A DNA stretch of 64,000 nt from Euwallacea fornicatus (lineage: Eukaryota; Arthropoda; Insecta; Coleoptera; Curculionidae): contig NC_089558.1 in assembly GCF_040115645.1 (NCBI RefSeq), positions 3,844,001-3,908,000 of the forward strand, in the 5' to 3' direction. Positions within the stretch are counted from its first letter, which is position 1. Each line of letters opens with the position of its first letter. The notes beneath the pieces are model-generated. The model did no database searches. It worked only from the letters and a program-made list of their open reading frames with translations, and was not told where the DNA came from. Positions 35,601 to 45,392 of the stretch are shown here, in pieces. The position numbers and the translations under genes are program-made.

Positions 35601-38600
35601 GCCGTGGTCTCTATGACTGGCATCAGAATTAATTCTCTGATCTAAAAAGCCATCTTCACTCCCCCTTTATACGTATCTGTGCTCGACATCGAGTTCTCTA
35701 TTGTTTGAGCTGAACTCGGATCCACTGTGCGACACTTGTTACATTTTAGCTTTCAAGTCCTTTGAGTTTTTGTCAAATTTTAAGGAAATCTCTTTCGGGA
35801 TTGATCTTCGAATTAAAATATGATCTACCTATCCTCGATGCCACCCAAACATCAATTCTCAGCCCGACCGACAACAAAACGCAAATAAGGACAAAGTATA
35901 CACGGTAATCGTGATTGCTTTGCACATGTCAACTCCTTTTTAGGCCGCAAACTTCCACGAAGTTAAATAAAACTAAGTAAATCCCATGCTCTAAAGCAGT
36001 CAAGTGGTCCATTCAAATGCAAACGACTTCGTGTTGGCAATTATCGCCTTAACAAATGATCCCGCTCCGGCATTCCCCGCCGACATAAGTGAGAGAGAAA
36101 TGGAGTGCTTTTCGTATAGAAACGAAGGGAAAAGTTTCGTGCCCTACAGAGAGGATAAACTCGTTAATGAGATTACAGTTTTCGAATAATCTGTTGGGCA
36201 AACTGGATGGAACGGCCAAGAAGAAAATTTGAAAACTGAGTGGTTTTTTCCCTGCCGCGTATCAGCACCAGTGGAGCTATTTCAATTCTTGAAACTCCGC
36301 AGAGAGTTCTTCTTTGAGATCTTTATAACCGAAATTCTTCAGTATGTTAACTTGCATTAATAGACAAGGAGTTCTCATTTATATCCGCTCTCTGTAAATC
36401 CGAAAGTCTGTCGACACCATTACAGGCTAGACTACACCTTTTGTATGCTAATTCCGAGTTTTTGAGAGCACAAGTCTGAAAATATGGACGGTTCGTTGTG
36501 TCGAAATTGCTCTGAACATTTCTCCGAATCTTTCTTTCTTCTTGATAGTATTTGAACTTGTTTCGACGTCACTTTTATTAGCGGAAAAAAAGGTTAGCTA
36601 CCGTCTGGTCCTTCTGGCCTTGTGACAAAAACCGCTTTCATCAACCATACATAAAATACATAAAAAAAAACCGAAAAAATCCATTTCGAATCGCTACAAT
36701 ACAATGATTCAAGGGAAAACGAAACGGAAATGTTTTATAAACTGTGCCGATTGTCTTTCCATCTTGTTTGAATTTGTTGCAGTCTTTCAGTTATGCCGGT
36801 TTTTGGTGATAATGAAGTATGTATTTTGACGTTTGAAGGTCGTAAAATTTGTATATTAGACCACTGTGTCGGGTACTCGCAAGTGCCTTAATAACTTCCA
36901 CAAATATACGTGCAGATTTGGCACTGTTTTGATGAGTTGTTTGTGTTGGTACGTCAAAACAACAGTGGGTGAATAGTCGAATGCTTCGGCTTAACTCCAA
37001 ATTGATATATTGATGCATGTTTCCGATTAGTTCTTGCAGTCTGTTTTTCATTACATATACCGGGAGTAATGTAATAGGTCGGGTCGGTAATTTGATATTT
37101 GTGCATTGTCAACGTTTTAACATCGGCATTATTATGATTTTTGACATGTTTGTGCTGCTCGTAACACAGTTATTGACATAATTTTTTATTTTTTCCCGTA
37201 AATTTTTTTCGTTGCCTTGTTCAGCGTCTTGGCACGTTTCCAACCACTTGTCCTGTCGACATCAGCGTGTCCACGAGAGCTCATATCTCCGTAGCGACAT
37301 CTGTAATTCGGCTCATTGCGCAAGAAATTTAATAATCTTACATTAGGACGTTATTCAGGATGCATAATTGGGACGATAACGTTTTAAGGTCGAGATAAGG
37401 ATAACGTCATAAATTTATTGTTGAGTAACATGAAGAAATCTAACGAGAATCGCCATTTCAATTTCGAAATGACCAGAAAAGTGTATCTCGGTTTCGCAAC
37501 GGAGGATCTCACCGGGCGCGAGGGAAATTCATATAGTAATAAAACGTATAAAGCTCATTCTCCGAAACAAACTTCCGCAATACGCTCGGCGATGTGTGAG
37601 AGGCTGCAGTGTAGTCGACATTGTACGAGGTGGAAGGTAACTTATCAGCCACCGTCAATCCCCAAAGTGACAAAAGAAAATCTATCTAATAAGAACCATC
37701 TTCCAGCATTATACCAGCCCATGAGGCGTACAAAACAACGTAAAATTGCGGACATGAACATCCAAAGGCAAAACTATTTACGAACAATAGCGAAACAAGT
37801 TTCAGTTCAACAACCTGCAACTATCTCTTTTTTAGCCTATCGCCTGTCGACATACACACACTTTCGGGTACCGCTTGATGTGGTGTCTAGTGGTAACCAG
37901 CTAATAACAAATGCTCATAAATCAACCATTAACAATACCTGTATGCGTCACGGATCCCATGTTATCTCACCGAGAGACATAGTAAAGGATTTCTAGCCGT
38001 AAACCTCAATAACAATTTCCTTGTATGGTAACCAAATGTCGTTTGCAACCGGACTTATACCTTATCGGCTTCGCGGTCGATGTAAGGCACCCAGCACACG
38101 TGCAAAAGCGTGGTGCGACCAGTTTGCTCGCATCGGAAAAGAAGTATCGCAACTAATCTAAAAATAGTCGGAAAAACTCGCGCATTGGCCTATTTTCTCA
38201 TTCACTTTAATAAGCGCACATAGCTAAAAATAATCCTTTGTTCCAGGTCAAGCCCATGAGATTCTTCTACCGGATCTACACCCCCATGAAAATCCGCCCC
38301 ATTAAAATCGTGCAAACCCCCTCCCCCACCGGAGGCAAACAACTGCAAATCGTTCCTGTGACTACCACCAACCACATCCCTCAGCAACCCCCAGCGGAAA
38401 AATCTCCTAAGTTGGAAAACTCCCCGGAATTGAAACAGTGTCTGAGTGCTAGAGAGGAAACTGAGAGCGAGCAGCAAGACAAAGAACGACTGATGGCCAA
38501 TTTGCAGCTGCAAAGCAAATCTAAGGCTTTGCAGCTGGCGGAGGCCAAGAAAGTATTGCAACAGCCCGAGAAAATCATCAAAGATTGTGTTTTTGAATAT

Positions 38601-40415
38601 GAGGAACCCGATCAAGAGGAGATAAAGCGGTTTGCGGAAAAGAGAGACAGAGAGTGGGCGTTGCAGAAAAAACTGGAGGAAGAAACTAACGCTGATAGGG
38701 ATGATTTCCTCTCGAGTTATTCGAGCAAAAAGAGAAAGAAGAGTAAACATTCGAAGAACGAATCGAACGGGCATAAAGAGAAGAAGCGGAAACTCCATGC
38801 GGAGATCACTAACAATGACAAATCGGACTTGAAGTTGAAAGTCAAGATCACCACAAACGGGCACAAACACAAACATCACAAAATAGAAAACAGCTCTGAG
38901 ATGAGCAACAAAGAAAAACTACTGCAGATGAGGCAAGTTAGACATAAGCAAATGTCTGGAGGATCTGGAGATGAAAGGCCCATCCCCACGATCAAACTCC
39001 CTAAAGCTTACGCTAGAGGTGATCGTCCTACTGTCGGCTATTTAGAAGAACCTGAAGCGAAGCGGAAAAAGGAGAATCCAAAACCTGCTGGTCAAATCAA
39101 CAAACACTTAAATACGGACAACAATAACAAACCTAATATTAAGCCTCGAGTGGAACCAGTGACCATAAAACCTTCGGCACCAGAAAATAAACTTTCTCGA
39201 CCAGTACCCCCTCAAAAACTTATAAAAAGAGAAGTAGGAGTGAAAGTCTTGGATAACGGACAAAAGACGTTTCTTAAGTCGGCTCCAACTGGTGCCGACA
39301 AATACCCGAAAGATCACAAAATCGGCCAAACAAAAGGGGAGGGTATTAAAGCTGCGGGAACAATGACATCATCCAAAGTTCACCCGATCAGCATCACTAC
39401 TAACAACAAAACTCTGGATAGAAAAATTGCTAGTTTACAGCAAAGGTGCACTATCGAGCCTAAAAATCCCACCCCTCCAAATAATAATAAAACCGGGGGT
39501 AAAATCACCCCGGATAAGAACAAAATCATGACCCCTCAGTATCCCCCTGGGTTTACTGTGAGTAAAATTGAGAGCGGTGTGAAAAGGAAAGAAGAAGGGG
39601 GTGAGAAAGACAAGAGACCAAGCCTCGAGATCACCCTAATTGCTCCTAAAACTGCAGAGAAGCCAGTGGTAATGAACAAAAGGCCTCCACCAGGAACGAT
39701 TCCTCTGGAGCGCATCAAAAATGCTGTGAATTTAAAGTCTGGTATCAGCATAATCCCAAAAATGCCAGACAGGACTGATAGCATTGGAGTATTAGACTTA
39801 TCAAAGCCCGGCAAGTCCCCAGAAGCATCATCTCCAAAGACTGAAACGATGAACGGCATTAATCCTGCGATAAGGCAGATTAATAACGTCACTCCAAGAC
39901 CCATGAATTCCCCAGGAAGAGCCACCCCTGAGAATAAAAGCATGCAATTATCAAATCTCCAAATGCTGTCCAAAGTTGCTACTGAGCACCCGACTTTGAA
40001 CAAACTTCCTCCGAACAATCCCATTAAAACCAGACCCCAAATGCCAAATTTGCAGACCATTGGGAAGCTCACTCCCACTGCAATTAGAAGCGGGCTGCCG
40101 CCTCGTATGCCCCCTAAATTATTTAGGCCCATGAATCCCCAAATTAGGAGTTTGAGGCCCAATCAAAATCAAAATATTCGAAACATACCCAATCCTAGTT
40201 TGATTTTCAATAGGAATCAGAATTTAGGGCAGTGCAGGGTGGTGAGTACTGCACAAACTGAGAGTGTATCGGAAAAGAAGGTGGCTTCGCCGAAGTCCTC
40301 ACCAATACCTGTGAGTTCCACAACTTGTAGTACCACTGCAAAAGAAGTGCCTACTGTTGTGACGCCAATAGCTGTGGAGCAAAAGGTGGTAGAAGCGAAG
40401 GAGATTTCGGTTTAG
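29568..40415 (+). CDS. Psc: Polycomb group RING finger protein, Psc/Su(z)2 homologue (five coding exons)
   Basis: Coding segments are 29568-29682, 29941-30040, 30455-31001, 31058-31138 and 38247-40415. All junctions are GT-AG and the phases join cleanly to a 1003-residue protein. The RING finger ligands are C19, C22, C35, H37, C40, C43, C57 and C60 (C3HC4). The BMI1-like stretch DDLISLSLEYY is at about 163-173. The RAWUL domain starts at DIRYLQCP (about 224) and runs to about 296. A charged helical stretch (about 348-428), basic nuclear-localisation-like clusters near 442-463 and a long Lys/Pro/Asn-rich disordered tail follow. In the known family, PCGF proteins pair with the RING1/Sce E3 ligase in PRC1 for histone H2A ubiquitination, and the Psc tail compacts chromatin. 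Vertebrate BMI1 lacks such a tail, so the length points to the insect Psc/Su(z)2 type. Which of the two Drosophila paralogues it is closer to was not determined. The start is the first ATG after the acceptor and directly precedes the conserved helix before the RING. Confidence 0.95.
29941..30040 (+). CDS. Psc: Psc homologue exon: 3' half of the RING
   Basis: The acceptor is ttttttgcag at 29931-29940 and the donor is CAG|GTAAAT at 30040/30041. The exon supplies the remaining zinc ligands (FCRGC, then CPVC) and ends two bases into an arginine codon. Splitting the RING between the CxH and CxxC pairs is confirmed by the reading-frame join: one base from the previous exon plus two from this one make Phe39. 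The preceding intron is 258 bp. Confidence 0.93.
30455..31001 (+). CDS. Psc: Psc homologue exon: linker and first half of RAWUL
   Basis: The acceptor is ccttctag at 30454 and the donor is AGG|GTATGA at 31001/31002. The exon encodes residues about 72-254. It contains the conserved helix LIYKSVPTLYSKEMQRREDF, matching the BMI1 region after the RING, the DDLISLSLEYY block, and a low-complexity Ser/Asn/Asp insert encoded partly by AGT/AAT triplet runs (30820-30900). It ends inside RAWUL at CPAGVNMKHLQKFVRMKYG. The preceding intron is 414 bp. Confidence 0.93.
31058..31138 (+). CDS. Psc: Psc homologue exon: RAWUL core, 27 codons
   Basis: This 81-bp, phase-0 exon encodes VDIIYKGEVLPNDFSLMDVA plus a further seven residues. 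It corresponds to the BMI1 segment with the YEEEPLKDYYTLMDIAY pattern. The preceding intron is only 56 bp (31002-31057). The donor is AAG|GTGAGC at 31138/31139 and opens the large fourth intron. Confidence 0.92.
32150..32410. promoter_or_regulatory. Intron-4 block with Pho/YY1-like sites
   Basis: CGGCCATGAATG near 32186 fits the published Drosophila PHO pattern CNGCCATNDNND. A second core (CGCGCCATCGAC) lies near 32309. The block is less AT-rich than its surroundings. PcG genes are often PcG-regulated, so a Polycomb response element is conceivable. Two short motifs are weak evidence. Confidence 0.2.
33294..34579 (-). mobile_element. Full-length mariner element in Psc intron 4
   Basis: The 28-bp ITRs (33294-33321 and 34552-34579; TTAGGTCGTG at the tips, two mismatches) are flanked by TA on each side (33292-33293, 34580-34581). 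This gives a 1286-bp element with a precise target-site duplication. It is inserted antisense to the Psc homologue. Both tips are intact and the coding region has few lesions, so the insertion is fairly recent compared with the other elements in the window. Confidence 0.95.
33371..34390 (-). pseudogene. Mariner transposase with two in-frame stops
   Basis: Starting at the ATG at 34388-34390 (MQNSEIRALMKYEF), the frame runs to 33371 with stops at 34289-34291 and 33623-33625 and no obvious frameshift. The helix-turn-helix part ends in RGRPE. The catalytic triad is intact: Asp of CDEKW (33938-33940), Asp of LLHDNAQ (33662-33664) and Asp of SPTDYHFF (33557-33559). The last two are separated by 34 residues, the mariner DD34D signature. 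It ends in CIDNGGAYFD. The two stops make it non-functional as it stands. Confidence 0.93.
37418..37996 (+). CDS. Unrecognised 192-codon open frame inside intron 4
   Basis: The frame is the longest non-transposon open frame outside the Psc exons. The product would be basic and Lys/Arg/Thr/Ser-rich with no signal peptide or membrane segment, two Cys-containing patches (CERLQCSRHC and NTCMRHG) and no domain that I recognise. It ends 250 bases before the last Psc exon, on the same strand. It could be an alternative exon, a separate small gene or chance; codon choice does not clearly decide. Confidence 0.15.
   Translation: MLSNMKKSNENRHFNFEMTRKVYLGFATEDLTGREGNSYSNKTYKAHSPKQTSAIRSAMCERLQCSRHCTRWKVTYQPPSIPKVTKENLSNKNHLPALYQPMRRTKQRKIADMNIQRQNYLRTIAKQVSVQQPATISFLAYRLSTYTHFRVPLDVVSSGNQLITNAHKSTINNTCMRHGSHVISPRDIVKDF
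38247..40415 (+). CDS. Psc: Psc homologue last coding exon: end of RAWUL and basic tail
   Basis: The acceptor is ttgttccag at 38246. The exon opens with VKPMRFFYRIYTPMK, the last RAWUL strand, then encodes an uninterrupted tail of about 700 residues to a TAG at 40413-40415. The tail is rich in Lys, Pro, Asn and Ser, with a Gln/Glu/Lys helical stretch, two tight basic clusters (KKRKKSK and EKKRK) and Pro-Met-rich segments near the C-terminus. A VLDLSK sequence lies at about residues 796-801 (39789-39806). The antisense strand also reads open over long stretches, which reflects the codon bias of the tail and not a second gene. Confidence 0.95.
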   Translation, partial: VKPMRFFYRIYTPMKIRPIKIVQTPSPTGGKQLQIVPVTTTNHIPQQPPAEKSPKLENSPELKQCLSAREETESEQQDKERLMANLQLQSKSKALQLAEAKKVLQQPEKIIKDCVFEYEEPDQEEIKRFAEKRDREWALQKKLEEETNADRDDFLSSYSSKKRKKSKHSKNESNGHKEKKRKLHAEITNNDKSDLKLKVKITTNGHKHKHHKIENSSEMSNKEKLLQMRQVRHKQMSGGSGDERPIPTIKLPKAYARGDRPTVGYLEEPEAKRKKENPKPAGQINKHLNTDNNNKPNIKPRVEPVTIKPSAPENKLSRPVPPQKLIKREVGVKVLDNGQKTFLKSAPTGADKYPKDHKIGQTKGEGIKAAGTMTSSKVHPISITTNNKTLDRKIASLQQRCTIEPKNPTPPNNNKTGGKITPDKNKIMTPQYPPGFTVSKIESGVKRKEEGGEKDKRPSLEITLIAPKTAEKPVVMNKRPPPGTIPLERIKNAVNLKSGISIIPKMPDRTDSIGVLDLSKPGKSPEASSPKTETMNGINPAIRQINNVTPRPMNSPGRATPENKSMQLSNLQMLSKVATEHPTLNKLPPNNPIKTRPQMPNLQTIGKLTPTAIRSGLPPRMPPKLFRPMNPQIRSLRPNQNQNIRNIPNPSLIFNRNQNLGQCRVVSTAQTESVSEKKVASPKSSPIPVSSTTCSTTAKEVPTVVTPIAVEQKVVEAKEISV

Positions 40416-40540
40416 AGTTGCGGTTGGAGGGCCAAGGCATTAGCAAATTGTGATAATTTCTAGGTTTAGGTGTCGTTGGGTGTGTATATACTGTAAACAC
40501 GTCTTTATAGGTATAGTACAATAAATTCTGGATTTTTTTT
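40416..40540 (+). terminator. Psc: Psc homologue 3' UTR with polyadenylation signals
   Basis: The first canonical AATAAA after the stop codon is at 40520-40525, followed by a T-rich stretch (40531-40545) typical of a downstream element. A second AATAAA is at 40567-40572. The 3' UTR would then be about 120-170 bases unless longer isoforms read into the transposon-like sequence beyond 40600. Confidence 0.6.
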
Positions 40541-40599
40541 TAATTTAAAAAAACACCCAGAGATTGAATAAATCTTTGGCAAAGAAGTACATGGAGTTG

Positions 40600-40790
40600 G
40601 CTATGATATATGAATCATATTAGCTGCATTCAGCTGAGGTAACAGTCGCTCAACTGTTTATATGGATTTCGATGGTGACGAAATTTGAACTGTTGATTTT
40701 GCTGAACGCAGCTTCTTCATTTTGTCTTTTTATGAATATCATATATATGATGCAAGATGTTCTAGCTGACCCTGTATATCATCGTGGGTA
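40600..40790. mobile_element. MITE-like inverted repeat just past the Psc 3' end
   Basis: AGCTGCATTCAGC (40622-40634) and the rightward GCTGAACGCAGCT (40701-40713) form imperfect inverted arms that also share AACAGT and ATATCAT-type sequence outward. The right side continues to ACCCTGTATA (about 40779-40788), a tip like that of other elements in the window. The boundaries are uncertain. It could contribute alternative 3' UTR sequence. Confidence 0.35.
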
Positions 40791-42089
40791 AGTTTCTGCA
40801 TTTAGTTCCTTATATCGCACCGACATACAAGGCTTTTGCATAATAATTAATATTGATGTTGTCTTCATCGATTTTTATATTGTTACTGTTTTTTATTTGT
40901 TTTAACGCTGTTGTACAATTTTGTTACATTTTATTCGTCTATGATTTGTCGATATTTCGTTTAAAAACCGTACCTCATTGTTAATTTTCATGTGTATAAA
41001 TTGCTTTATCGTGGTTGTACAATAATATGTTTGTGTACATATATTTTTATTGAATTATTGTGTATTCTCCGATGTAAATACAAATTTGTGAACAGTAAGT
41101 TCTTATATTTTAGTACAATTTTAATGCAGTGCATTACAAAAAAACCGTACAGTAAATTTTATTTAAGTGGTTGTACTGAAAGAGTATACATATACGGTAT
41201 CCTATTATTGTACTATTAACGTATTTTATTATTAATTATCATAATTATGCATTAAGCTTGTAAATTATTATTCGTTTATTCAACTGATGTGAAATTTTGT
41301 GTAGATTATGTGTATCAAAATAATTACTATAAGACATAAATGAGTTTTTTCTTTAAATTTCCTCTTTCCTCTAAGCCAATAAATGTTTCCACTATTATTA
41401 TTTCCCAATCGGTAAAACTTACAAAATCGGGTAAATGGAAAAAAAATTGTGATTTTTAATATATTGTAAACGGTGTTGCCAAATTGTTTTGGTTTGCAAA
41501 CTATTACCAGGAATGTTAATTTGTCAAAACTAAATCTAAAATACTTAACAAAACCATCAGTCTAAAAAAAAAAAAAGATTTTTCGTGTCAATTTCTTCTC
41601 TCTACAACGCAAGCCAATTTTCCCGACCATCAAAAACAATGAATTTGATATCTAAAAATGTTAATTTGTTAATTATTTTAAACAAATCGGAAACATAACT
41701 TACATGGCTGAAAGCTATTATTCCTATTCAGTTTGTAATAATGAAGTGTTAATGTTAAACAATGTTGAATATTTATTCTACAATCCATCATAAAACTAAT
41801 AAGCATTCAGTGTGGAAAGAAATACCTAACATTTTACGCACCAGTGCGCACAGTTGTAGGGAAATAACGATATTTCGAAAATTCAGCTATTCGGAGAGGT
41901 GAAAGTTTTTTTTTTTCAGGTTGAAATTCAACTTCAGCGATCGGGGTGAGCAACAACTATTAAGAAATTATTATTGCCGTGATGAAAATGTGGTAGGTAC
42001 TGACTAAAAATTTGTGAGAAACCCGAAGGAATTTGTTCAATTTTTCGGTTGAGAATTAATCATTACTGTCGATCAAAAACGTTCGATAA

Positions 42090-42180
42090 ATAATTATATA
42101 AATAAATTTATAATAATTATATTATATATTATATTATTTATAATTATTTAATTTTTTTTATTATAAATGATAAAAAATTC
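42090..42180. repeat. Low-complexity AT-rich tract
   Basis: The sequence is almost only A and T, with repeated TATAAT/ATTATA words and short palindromes. It is a simple low-complexity tract with no coding content. Confidence 0.7.
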
Positions 42181-42893
42181 TTCATGAAAAGAAAAATCGC
42201 ACAAAAAAATGTTTATTGTAAATATTTTTTTAAAGTCCATTTGAACTGAACAACATCAGCAGAAGGCTCTATTTGTACATATTTTTTTAACTGAATATAT
42301 GCATTTGGAACCCTTAATTATGCCTGAAAATTTCTTGCAAATCAAAAGAAAAAATAGAAATATCTCCAGAAAATTAAATACCAAACTAGTATTCAAAGTC
42401 TGTGGGAAACGCCAAGAAAAACTGATTTTTTAATTTTTCGCAGGGTTCGATTTCCGGCTCGATTTCCAATTAAAAATTAATGACTCCAAATTTATATAAT
42501 AATTTATGACGATACAGATTTTTAATGAGCGATTGCAGATCGAATTAACCTGTAACCGGCGGGATGGAATCTCCCAAACTCCAAAGAACTTTTTTTAACT
42601 TGTCAGTAACCAATTTCTTCATTATATGGCAAGATTGTTAATCAATATAACCTTTTAATGTCCATGGGATAAAAAGTCTTCCAAATTAGCGGCATTCGTT
42701 ATTGAACTCTCAACGTGTTGAAGTAAAACTAAAACGATCGCATTCTAGGAGAATCGACCTAAGTTGTTTTAATAAACAAATAATACTACTTTTTGCATTG
42801 TATGCATTATTTGAACCTTTTTTAATACCTCTCGTTTTTTCATTTGCACGAAAAAATATATTTTCTTATTTTTAATGCATTAATATTAATATA

Positions 42894-43856
42894 CAGTACT
42901 ATCCGTAAAGTCCGCATCATGTGGCAAATTGTTTTACTTATGAATTTGAGTAAATTTTGGCTTTGCATTCGGGTTATGCTTCATAAATGATAAGAGATAA
43001 CATACAAATTGAAAACTAATGAGTATATCTATCGAATTGTAATTTTTTTAACATTCAAATTCTACCATTATTCCTCAAAATTTTTAAAAATTACAAAGGA
43101 AGAAACTTTTTAGTTTCTTATTTTCTATCCATTTCCCAACTTTCAACTTTTTCAGACGACTTCACTTTTTTTTTATTTCTCCATTTCCAAGGTGTTCAAA
43201 TCGGTCACCAACCTTATAAAAATAATTATAGTATGTCAAAGTAGTTCTCTGAATGAGTATTCATTAGTGAATGTGATAATAAATACATATTTTTATAGAA
43301 AATGTAAAATCCATCAAAGACACTACATATGCCTTAATTCAATGTTGATCTAGTTTATAAAGAAAATTTTCAATTATATTGATTGGGCATTTTTGCTCCT
43401 TATTACGGTATTTTTTATAAAGTTAATTGACACAAAAATAGATATACAGTATCGGACTAAATTAGAGCAATTTATGAAATGTTGTTCTAATAAATTGCTC
43501 TAATTTTGTCCGATACTGTATACAAACAAATAGTTAATCTTACAAGATTGCTGACCGATTGGCTACATTGGAAATGCAGAAATTCAAAAAAATTGTTAAA
43601 AATCTGTCCGAGAAAGTCGTAAATTGGCATATGAATAGAAAATAAAAAGCTAAAAAACTATTCCTTTTGTTAGTTTTCAAAATTTTGCGAAATTAAGATA
43701 TTTTTTAAAGTTAAAAAAATACAATTTGGCAATTATGGAAAGTCCTTTGTTATTTCTTATCATTTGTGAAGCACAACGCGACGACACAGTCGAAATTAAC
43801 ACAAGTTCATAAGTAACAAAAAATTCCATGTGATGCAAGTTTTATGGTAACACTAC
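42894..43856. mobile_element. Long-TIR element without transposase, carrying a nested hairpin MITE
   Basis: Imperfect inverted repeats of about 320 bp (42894-43225 and 43536-43856) share, in opposite orientation, GCATCATGTGG/GCATCACATGG, ATGATAAGARATAAC, TTATTTTCTAT and AATCGGTCA. The left tip is CAGTACTATCC next to TA; the right tip is less certain. No transposase is present, so it is a non-autonomous derivative. A 76-bp palindromic element is inserted in the 300-bp centre. Confidence 0.7.
43445..43520. mobile_element. 76-bp near-perfect hairpin MITE
   Basis: Arms 43445-43474 and 43491-43520 are 30 bp each with one mismatch, around a 16-base centre. The arms begin TACAGTATCGGAC. CAGT tips next to TA are those expected of Tc1-like TIRs, so this looks like two TIRs with almost nothing between them. 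An RNA from either strand would fold into a long hairpin. Confidence 0.75.
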
Positions 43857-45392
43857 ATGCAGTTTCAATAAAATTTTGAGATATTTTACCAGGTAGTATG
43901 ATTTTCTAAGTAGCAATGGCGGATCCAAAATCGGAGCCCAACGCCAACTCCCCTCTCCCCCTCCCCCCCCAAAGAATAATCCTGTTTCATCACAATGTAT
44001 TCGGAAAGATGAAAATCCATTAACCGAAAAATCAAGGAATACGATGATTCGAATGTGAGATTTCGCTTTTTTTCTTTCAACTTTACATAGTTCCCTCATC
44101 TCTATAACTCCCTACTTCGTAACGTTTGAAGACGTATGAATGTAAGTATTACTTAGTACAACCCCGAATAACTAAGGAAAGATGGACTGTGTTTCACAAC
44201 ATTAGGCAATATTAATTTGGGTGAGTTTTCAAGGAAAAATTATGTTTTAACACCTTCTTTTTCATTAATTTCAATAATTTCTACACTCGAAAATCTTTCT
44301 CTTAAAGACAACAGTTGTGTATAATTTTGGAGTTTCGCAGACTCCATCTCACCCGCTATGTCACAAACAACCTCCGGGTTACGAATTACGAGCAGTAAGA
44401 CGCCAATGCAATTAGAATAAGAAGTTTTAGAAAAATATTAATATAAACAACATTTAAGGGTCGGTATGTTTAATAAAAATGACACAGGATGTGAAAAACT
44501 ACTCGTACGCGAACCAAAAACAAGAACATAATTGCCAAACTATGTTACCAACAAATTTTTCGTTCAAAATGAGATTTTCCATCATCAGTTTCATTTTGGA
44601 GATGTACAAAACAATAACCAGATAAAAGAAATTGAAATGATGCAGATGAGAAGCATTTTCCACGAGAACGGAATTGAGAAATTGCAAATGGTGAAGGTTA
44701 TCTAACAGACTGTGAAACTCTGCCGTAATGTCCATTGTTTCTGTCACCAACAGTCGAAAGTGAACGAAATAATTAATCATTATTCTAATAAAAACAAGCG
44801 GAATTTCCCACAACTTCTCCCGTGTAACTAATTCAATATTTACGCCTAATTTAACTAGCCTACGTGAATATCTCAGATCAAAAACTGTGACCCATCCGTA
44901 AACGACAACGACTGAAATCCCACTGCATTCGGTGATAAAACGAAATTAAATCATAATCATAATATAAATCGCATTTACAACGAATATCTCGATCCTAGTT
45001 GGCTATGTGACCGCGTCAGCAAAGCAAACCGAAACAAGCGATAGCGTGACGCTGAAACTGGTTTCTGGGCCGTGGAGGGGCGCAGAGGGGGCGAGAGACG
45101 GAAGCCCGATTCACAGTAGGCATTACAAAAATCTATAACAGCCGGCACTTTCTGGGTTTTCGAATCGAGACCCGAGATGATGAGCTTTATTTAAAGAGAC
45201 ATTATGACGCCATTATTTTTTATCGAATCTGTATTAATCCAGGGGCTGCCTTTTTCATGGTGCGGTGGGTTCAACTTGAAAGTGGAGATTTGTACTATAG
45301 ATTGATAGATCTTTAAAAAAAAATCAATGCTTTAGTTTTGATTGTCGATGTTTCCGATCGAAACTATATACAGCCGGTTACAAAAGTGTATA
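43857..45392. other. Gene-free stretch
   Basis: Contains a C-run (CTCCCCCTCCCCCCCC near 43955-43972) and the small GC island at 45.0 kb. The 104-codon - frame at 44499-44813 is not recognised. Confidence 0.5.
45010..45110. promoter_or_regulatory. GC-rich island
   Basis: GCGTCAGC, CCGTGGAGGGGCGCAGAGGG and related GC-rich words are confined to about 100 bp in AT-rich DNA downstream of the Psc homologue. Nothing coding was seen. Promoter or enhancer function is only a guess. Confidence 0.15.

Larger units (their letters stand above)
31139..38246 (+). other. Psc: Large fourth intron of the Psc homologue
   Basis: This 7.1-kb phase-0 intron holds an antisense mariner (33294-34579), the Pho-like block near 32.2 kb and a 192-codon open frame at 37418-37996. 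The rest (31140-32150, 32410-33290, 34580-37417) is AT-rich with no recognisable coding or repeat family. Confidence 0.85.

Noticed and set aside
38202..38879. 225-codon open frame on the - strand opposite the Psc tail exon
   Set aside because: It is the antisense shadow of the Lys/Gln/Ser-rich coding sequence, and its Phe/Leu-rich product has no domain. The same applies to the 208-codon - frame at 39536-40162.
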